Source of the DNA: Burkholderiaceae bacterium
Lineage (GTDB): Bacteria > Pseudomonadota > Gammaproteobacteria > Burkholderiales > Burkholderiaceae_C
Reading direction: 5' to 3'
Length of the DNA: 9,434 bases
Assembly: GCA_031276435.1 (NCBI GenBank)
Contig: JAISNB010000057.1
Coordinates: 1 to 9,434 of the forward strand
Shown: piece after piece, positions 5,630 through 9,434 of the stretch
How positions within the stretch are numbered: position 1 is the first letter of the stretch
Layout of the letters: every line of letters starts with the position of its first letter
Program-made: the position numbers and the translations under genes
The notes under the pieces: model-generated
The model's database searches: none
The model's input: only the letters and a program-made list of their open reading frames with translations
Told to the model about the DNA's origin: nothing

Positions 5630-6121
5630 ATGAAACACATCATTGCCGTACTGATTGAAAACGAAGCGGGCGCGCTCTCGCGCGTGGTGGGCCTGTTCTC
5701 GGCCCGTGGCTACAACATCGAATCGCTCATCGTCGCCCCCACCGAGGACGCGAGCCTCTCGCGCATGACCATCCAGACGCGCGGCTCCGACGACGTCATC
5801 GAACAAATCACCAAACACCTCAACCGCCTGATCGAAGTCGTCAAAGTGGTCGACCTGACAGAAGGCGGCTACATCGAGCGCGAACACATGATGGTCAAAG
5901 TGCGCGCCGTGGGCAAAGAGCGCGAGGAAATCAAACGCATGAGCGACATCTTTCGCGGCCACATCATCGACGTAACCGACAAAAGCTACACCATCGAACT
6001 CACTGGCGACCAGGCCAAGCACGACGCTTTCCTGCAAGCCATGGACCGCAGCGCCATCCTTGAAACCGTGCGCACCGGCGCCAGCGGCATCGGACGCGGC
6101 GAGCGGCTGCTGCGCGTCTAG
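5630..6121 (+). CDS. ilvN: Acetolactate synthase small, regulatory subunit
   Basis: Regulatory partner of IlvB: raises catalytic activity and confers feedback inhibition, typically by valine. 163 residues, the normal length for the IlvH-type small subunit. Residues 1-77 form an ACT domain: MKHIIAVLIENEAGALSRVV, then GLFSARGYNIESL, the canonical beta-alpha-beta start with the Gly/Ala loop that binds the effector amino acid. Residues 84-160 are the conserved C-terminal small-subunit domain, with KVRAVGKEREEIKRMSDIF, DVTDKSYTIELTGD and a C-terminal GASGIGRGERLLRV. The start is the first Met of the universal MKHI beginning. The Shine-Dalgarno candidate AGAGGA lies 16 bases upstream within a small hairpin, so initiation may be weak or regulated. 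Second gene of the ilvBNC unit. ilvH is an equally acceptable symbol. Confidence 0.98.
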   Translation: MKHIIAVLIENEAGALSRVVGLFSARGYNIESLIVAPTEDASLSRMTIQTRGSDDVIEQITKHLNRLIEVVKVVDLTEGGYIEREHMMVKVRAVGKEREEIKRMSDIFRGHIIDVTDKSYTIELTGDQAKHDAFLQAMDRSAILETVRTGASGIGRGERLLRV

Positions 6122-6219
6122 CCAGGCCATGGACACACCCACCGCCGCCCCTGGCGCAGCGCGCGCCGCGCGGGCAGCGAAACCGCAATCACCCCTTGTC
6201 TGACCCCAAAACCCTGAAC

Positions 6220-6224
6220 GGAGA
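6220..6224 (+). promoter_or_regulatory. Strong ribosome binding site of ilvC
   Basis: GGAGA lies 6 bases before the ilvC ATG at 6231. It is the clearest Shine-Dalgarno sequence in the window and contrasts with the distant candidates before ilvB and ilvN, suggesting ilvC is translated more efficiently than the synthase subunits. The rest of the 109-base ilvN-ilvC gap shows no clear element. Confidence 0.8.
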
Positions 6225-6230
6225 AATCGA

Positions 6231-7247
6231 ATGAAAGTTTTTTACGACAAAGACTGTGACCTCAGCCTCATCAAAGGCAAAACCGTCGCCATCATCGGCT
6301 ACGGCAGCCAGGGCCACGCGCACGCGCAAAACCTCAACGACAGCGGCGTCAAAGTCATCGTCGGCCTGCGCAAAGGCGGCGCAAGCTGGCCCAAGGCCGA
6401 AAAATCCGGCCTCAAAGTGGCCGAAGTTGACAGCGCCGTCAAACAGGCCGACGTCGTCATGGTCTTGCTGCCCGACGAAAACATCGCCACGGTGTACTAC
6501 AGCCAGATCGAACCCAACATCCGACCCGGCGCGTCGCTGGCCTTTGCCCACGGCTTCAACGTGCACTACAACCAAGTATCCCCGCGCGCCGACCTGGACG
6601 TATGGATGGTCGCCCCCAAAGCCCCCGGCCACACCGTGCGCAACACCTACACCCAGGGCGGCGGCGTACCGCACCTGATCGCCGTCCACCAGGACAAAAC
6701 CGGCAAAGCGCGCGACTTGGCGCTCTCCTATGCCATGGCCAACGGCGGCGGCAAGGCTGGCATCATTGAAACCACCTTCCGGGAAGAAACCGAAACCGAC
6801 CTCTTCGGCGAACAAGCCGTCCTGTGCGGCGGCGCCGTCGAACTGGTGAAAACAGGCTTTGAAACCCTGGTCGAAGCGGGCTACGCCCCTGAAATGGCCT
6901 ACTTTGAATGCCTGCACGAACTCAAACTGATCGTGGACCTCATCTACGAAGGCGGCATCGCCAACATGAACTACTCAGTCTCCAACAACGCTGAATTTGG
7001 CGAATACGTCACCGGCCCCGAAGTCATCAACGCCACCTCGCGCGAAGCCATGCGCAACGCCCTCAAACGCATCCAGAACGGCGACTACGCCAAAATGTTC
7101 ATACAGGAAGGGCAACTCAACTACCCCGGCATGACAGCGCGCCGCCGCCTGATGGCCGCCCACCCGATCGAACAAGTCGGCGCCAAACTGCGCGCCATGA
7201 TGCCCTGGATCGCCAAAAACAAACTGGTAGACCAAACCCGCAACTAA
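6231..7247 (+). CDS. ilvC: Ketol-acid reductoisomerase (class I, NADPH type)
   Basis: Mg2+-dependent enzyme that isomerises and reduces 2-acetolactate, or 2-aceto-2-hydroxybutyrate, to the dihydroxy acid; second common step of branched-chain amino acid synthesis, cytoplasmic. 338 residues, the standard short class I length. N-terminal Rossmann domain: GYGSQGHAHAQNL at about 23-35, and the cofactor loop LRKGGASWPKAE (46-57), whose Arg and Ser suit the 2'-phosphate of NADPH. KAPGHTVRNTY (129-139) is conserved. The knotted helical C-terminal domain carries the metal ligands Asp190 and Glu194 (ETETDLFGEQ) and Glu226 and Glu230 (FECLHEL), with the substrate-contacting Ser251 (NYSVSNNAEFG), at exactly the class I positions. 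The start has a strong RBS. Last gene of ilvBNC; the usual Burkholderiales followers pssA and leuA are absent and the next gene is convergent. Confidence 0.99.
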   Translation: MKVFYDKDCDLSLIKGKTVAIIGYGSQGHAHAQNLNDSGVKVIVGLRKGGASWPKAEKSGLKVAEVDSAVKQADVVMVLLPDENIATVYYSQIEPNIRPGASLAFAHGFNVHYNQVSPRADLDVWMVAPKAPGHTVRNTYTQGGGVPHLIAVHQDKTGKARDLALSYAMANGGGKAGIIETTFREETETDLFGEQAVLCGGAVELVKTGFETLVEAGYAPEMAYFECLHELKLIVDLIYEGGIANMNYSVSNNAEFGEYVTGPEVINATSREAMRNALKRIQNGDYAKMFIQEGQLNYPGMTARRRLMAAHPIEQVGAKLRAMMPWIAKNKLVDQTRN

Positions 7248-7263
7248 CTGGCACGGCGCAAAA

Positions 7264-7322
7264 CCCATGGCGCGCGCCATGGGCGACAAGCGGGCGGGCA
7301 GCGCATTCTGGCTGCGCGTGCC
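7264..7322. repeat. Perfect 20-base palindrome and adjoining hairpin after ilvC
   Basis: CCCATGGCGC-GCGCCATGGG (7264-7283) is a perfect palindrome starting 17 bases after the ilvC stop. It is followed by a second dyad, GGCAGCGCA (7297-7305) with TGCGC-G-TGCC (7313-7322), 9 bp with one bulged G and loop TTCTGGC. Neither is followed by a T tract, so they are not intrinsic terminators by themselves. In mRNA they would form two stable stems at the ilvC 3' end, which could protect it from 3' exonucleases; that role is inferred. Confidence 0.6.
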
Positions 7323-7354
7323 TTCCGGCGCAATCTGCAAAAACAGCAATTCTG

Positions 7355-7383
7355 AAAACGCCACGCATCCATGTGGCGTTTTT
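7355..7383 (+). terminator. Intrinsic terminator of the ilvBNC operon, possibly bidirectional
   Basis: AAAACGCCAC (7355-7364) pairs perfectly with GTGGCGTTTT (7373-7382) around the loop GCATCCAT; the T run continues to 7383, then ATT. The stem has a 6-bp GC-rich core with A's before and T's after it, so it can also work on the minus strand, where it lies 182 bases past the stop of the convergent VWA gene. It is about 110 bases past the ilvC stop. Confidence 0.88.
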
Positions 7384-7416
7384 ATTGTGCGCGCATGCCA
7401 TGCCAAATGCTCCTCC

Positions 7417-7464
7417 GGCAGGTGTGGGGCTTGGGCACCAACCTGCCAGTGCCCAAGCCTTGCA
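7417..7464. repeat. Two interleaved inverted repeats between convergent genes
   Basis: GGCTTGGGCA (7428-7437) pairs perfectly with TGCCCAAGCC (7450-7459), and the stem can extend to 7423/7464 using three G-T pairs. GGCAGGT (7417-7423) pairs perfectly with ACCTGCC (7441-7447), which lies in the loop of the first hairpin. The order is that of an H-type pseudoknot, or of two alternative hairpins. The remaining 7465-7564 sequence shows nothing clear. No T tract follows, and no gene is supported in this stretch. Confidence 0.6.
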
Positions 7465-7564
7465 AATCGCCCGCATTCAAAGGCTCCGCCATCAGTAGAT
7501 CGCCCATTGCGGCTGCCGCTGGAAAGCGCATTTTCAAAAATAATCCAGACAGGCAGGGCGCAAT

Positions 7565-8833
7565 TTATTTCGACAATTCGCGCATGGCTTCTTCCAGCCC
7601 CTTGAGTGTCAGCGGGTACATGCGCTGCGCCATCAATTGCTGGATGATGGCGATGCTTTCGCGGTATTGCCACAGGCCTTGCGGTTCGGGGTTGATCCAC
7701 GCAAAGCGCGGAAAAGCGTGTGTGAGGCGTTGCAGCCATTGGGCGCCCGCCTCGGCGTTGCCGTATTCCACGCTGCCGCCCGGTTGCACGATTTCGTAGG
7801 GACTCATGGTGGCGTCGCCCACAAAGATGAGTTTGTAGTCCTTGTTGTATTTGCGGATGATGTCCCAGACGGCGAATTTTTCAGAGAAGCGGCGACGGTT
7901 GTTTTTCCACACAAAGTCGTATACGCAGTTGTGGAAGTAATAGAACTCCAGGTGTTTGAATTGCGCCTTGGCCGCGGAGAACAGTTCTTGCACGCGCGCG
8001 ATGTGCTCGTCCATGGTGCCGCCCACGTCCATCAGCAGCAGTACTTTGACGGCGTTGTGGCGCTCGGGGGTCATTTTGATGTCGAGCCAGCCCGCGTTGG
8101 CTGCCGTGGCACGGATGGTGTCGTCCAGATCGAGTTCCAGATTGTTGCCCTGGCGCGCAAATTTGCGCAGGCGGCGCAGCGCCACTTTGATGTTGCGCGT
8201 GCCCAGTTGCTGCGTGTCGTCGTAGTCGCGCCAGGCGCGCTGCTCCCACACTTTGACGGCACCGCGTTTGCCACCCTTGCCGCCAATGCGTATGCCTTGC
8301 GGGTTGTAGCCGCCGTGGCCAAACGGGCTGGTGCCGCCGGTGCCGATCCATTTGTTGCCGCCCTGGTGGCGCTCTTTTTGTTCTTCCAGGCGTTTTTTGA
8401 GTGTTTCCATCAACTCGTCCCAGCCCATTTTCCGGATGGCGGCTTTTTGCTCGGCACCCAGTTCATGCTCCAGCCACTGGCGCAGCCAGTCGGCGGGAAT
8501 GTCGGCAAAGAGGCTGTCGGTTGCGCTTTCCACGCCTTTGAAGTAGGCGCCAAACGCGCGGTCAAATTGGTCGTAGCGTTTTTCGTCTTTCACCAGTGTG
8601 GCGCGCGCCAGGTAATAGAAGTGCTCCATCGAGCAGGCCTGCGGCTGGTGCGGCCCCACCACGCCAGTTTGCAGGGCTTCGAGCAGGGTCAGGAATTCTT
8701 TGATGGAAACGGGCAGGCGCGCGGCGCGCAAGGTGTAGAAAAAATCGATCAGCAGGGCACCCGATGCCGATGCCACCGCGCCGCCACGGCCAGGCTCTGC
8801 CGCATCAGCCGTTTTTTGCGCCGGACGATTCAT
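7565..8833 (-). CDS. CoxE-like VWA domain-containing protein (COG3825 type)
   Basis: 422-residue cytoplasmic protein, function not established. Members of this group commonly pair with a MoxR-type AAA+ ATPase and are thought to help insert metals or cofactors or to act as chaperones. Visible parts: a low-complexity N-terminus (1-25); a conserved helical region starting LLIDFFYTLRAARLPVSIKE (27-46), with FYYLARATLVKDE and FDRAFGAYFKGVE (72-102); a charged helix (139-157); a Gly-rich segment (163-190); and a VWA domain from about 262 to 400. The MIDAS-like site reads D269-V-G-G-T-M-D275 rather than DxSxS, with a further acidic site at VGD (Asp340). The altered motif is, as I recall, typical of the group. 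The ATG at 8833 overlaps the GNAT stop (ATGA), which supports this start. No ATPase partner lies in the window. Confidence 0.88.
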   Translation of the reverse strand: MNRPAQKTADAAEPGRGGAVASASGALLIDFFYTLRAARLPVSIKEFLTLLEALQTGVVGPHQPQACSMEHFYYLARATLVKDEKRYDQFDRAFGAYFKGVESATDSLFADIPADWLRQWLEHELGAEQKAAIRKMGWDELMETLKKRLEEQKERHQGGNKWIGTGGTSPFGHGGYNPQGIRIGGKGGKRGAVKVWEQRAWRDYDDTQQLGTRNIKVALRRLRKFARQGNNLELDLDDTIRATAANAGWLDIKMTPERHNAVKVLLLMDVGGTMDEHIARVQELFSAAKAQFKHLEFYYFHNCVYDFVWKNNRRRFSEKFAVWDIIRKYNKDYKLIFVGDATMSPYEIVQPGGSVEYGNAEAGAQWLQRLTHAFPRFAWINPEPQGLWQYRESIAIIQQLMAQRMYPLTLKGLEEAMRELSK

Positions 8834-9420
8834 GGCTGGCCGCGGCGCGCCAGCAGGCGCGCGCGCGCCGCAGGCCATTCAAGCGCCAGCATGCTGTACA
8901 TGACGGTGTCGCGCACGCTGCCATCGCGCCGCAGCGCGTGGTGGCGCAGTACGCCGTCTTTTTTTGCGCCCAGGCGCTCGATGGCGCGTTGCGATGCAAG
9001 GTTTTCGCTGTCGGTGCGCCAGCCCACCACGGCGCAGCCCAGCGTGTCGAAGGCGTGGCCCATCAGCAGCAGTTTGCATGTGGTGTTGACGTGCGTGCGC
9101 TGCGCGCTGCGGGCGTACCAGGTGTAGCCAATTTCCACGCGACGCACGGCGGCCTCGATGTTGTGGTAGCTGGTGCAGCCCAGTGCCGCGCCCGTGGCCT
9201 CGTCCAGCACGGCAAAGGCCAGGCGATGGCCTTCGGCGCGCATGCGCAGCGCCTGCTCGATGTAGGCGCGGGTGTTTTCGGGTTCGGGCACTGAGGCCAC
9301 GCGCAGTTTCCACAACTGGCCATCGGCGGCGGCGGCGCGCAAGCCGGTTTCGTGCGCCAGCGCCAATGGCTCCAGGCGCAAGCCGTGGGCGCGCAAGGTG
9401 ACGGCTTGCACAAAAGCCAT
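8830..9420 (-). CDS. GNAT family N-acetyltransferase (RimJ/RimL-like)
   Basis: 196 residues. GNAT enzymes transfer an acetyl group from acetyl-CoA to an amine; the substrate here is unknown. Motifs: LRLEPLALAHETGLRAAAAD (14-33) is the typical RimL-like N-terminal strand and helix; LAFAVLDEATGAALGCTSYH (67-86) and RVEIGYTWYA (94-103) are core strands; SAQRTHVNTTCKLLLMGHAF (105-124) occupies the acetyl-CoA pyrophosphate loop, where the canonical R/QxxGxG/A glycine pattern is replaced by RTHVNT; and WRTDSENLASQRAIERLGAKKDGVLR (134-159) is the conserved C-terminal motif B region. An in-frame TAA two codons upstream (9426-9424) makes the ATG at 9420 the first possible start; AGG nine bases before it is a weak Shine-Dalgarno. 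The 3' end overlaps the VWA gene by 4 bases, suggesting coupled expression, though no functional link is known. Confidence 0.9.
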   Translation of the reverse strand: MAFVQAVTLRAHGLRLEPLALAHETGLRAAAADGQLWKLRVASVPEPENTRAYIEQALRMRAEGHRLAFAVLDEATGAALGCTSYHNIEAAVRRVEIGYTWYARSAQRTHVNTTCKLLLMGHAFDTLGCAVVGWRTDSENLASQRAIERLGAKKDGVLRHHALRRDGSVRDTVMYSMLALEWPAARARLLARRGQP

Positions 9421-9434
9421 GGTTTATCGCCTGG

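Noticed and set aside
4004..6142. A 712-codon open frame on the minus strand, antisense to ilvB and ilvN
   Set aside because: It mirrors the codon bias of two genes with unmistakable family motifs, spans their spacer, has no recognisable domain and is rich in His/Asp/Val, as expected from antisense reading of GC-rich coding DNA.
7267..7605. Small plus-strand open frame after ilvC
   Set aside because: It starts inside the 20-base palindrome, runs through the terminator and the inverted repeats, and has no ribosome binding site or recognisable product.
7637..9127. A 496-codon open frame on the plus strand, antisense to the VWA and GNAT genes
   Set aside because: Both minus-strand proteins are recognisable families with coupled overlap; the plus-strand frame has no motif and ends in low-complexity Arg/Ala sequence.
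1..9434. CRISPR array, transposase, prophage, tRNA or rRNA
   Set aside because: No regularly spaced repeats, mobile-element proteins, terminal inverted repeats with target duplications, or RNA gene signatures were seen on either strand.

Overview
The window reads as a chromosomal segment of a GC-rich betaproteobacterium, most likely Burkholderiales close to Comamonadaceae. This rests on recognisable protein families (an IlvB starting MEISKAE, an IlvN almost identical to the Burkholderiales consensus, and the sigma factor/DUF3619/DUF3106 cluster), not on a database search. No mobile element, CRISPR array, tRNA or rRNA was seen. Nearly all of the window is coding.

Layout. (1) Positions 1-1558, minus strand: RDD-family membrane protein, diacylglycerol kinase (dgkA) and a LOG-family (TIGR00730) nucleotide hydrolase cut by the window edge. 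They are tightly packed and probably one transcription unit. (2) 1618-3341, minus strand: an ECF-type sigma factor, a single-pass membrane protein (DUF3619) and a secreted helical-repeat protein (DUF3106), closed by a hairpin terminator at 1618-1643. (3) 3342-3631: divergent intergenic region with two outward-facing CATAAT boxes around a palindrome, then a long ilvB leader. (4) 3632-7247, plus strand: ilvB, ilvN and ilvC, the first two enzymatic steps shared by valine, leucine and isoleucine synthesis, with an unusually long and structured ilvB-ilvN spacer and a terminator at 7355-7383. (5) 7248-7564: convergent intergenic region rich in inverted repeats. (6) 7565-9420, minus strand: a GNAT acetyltransferase overlapping a CoxE-like VWA-domain protein.

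How the genes work together. IlvB and IlvN form acetohydroxyacid synthase, whose product is reduced and isomerised by IlvC. The sigma factor/DUF3619/DUF3106 trio has the topology of a cytoplasmic sigma factor, a membrane-spanning partner and a periplasmic protein. DUF3106 here carries six motifs resembling the LTxxQ signature of Spy/CpxP/CnrX-type periplasmic proteins, four of them exactly 18 residues apart. I infer a candidate envelope-sensing sigma/anti-sigma module; this is the least described system in the window. DgkA (lipid recycling) and the RDD protein are also envelope-related. Three minus-strand gene pairs share identical 4-base ATGA stop/start overlaps, suggesting translational coupling.
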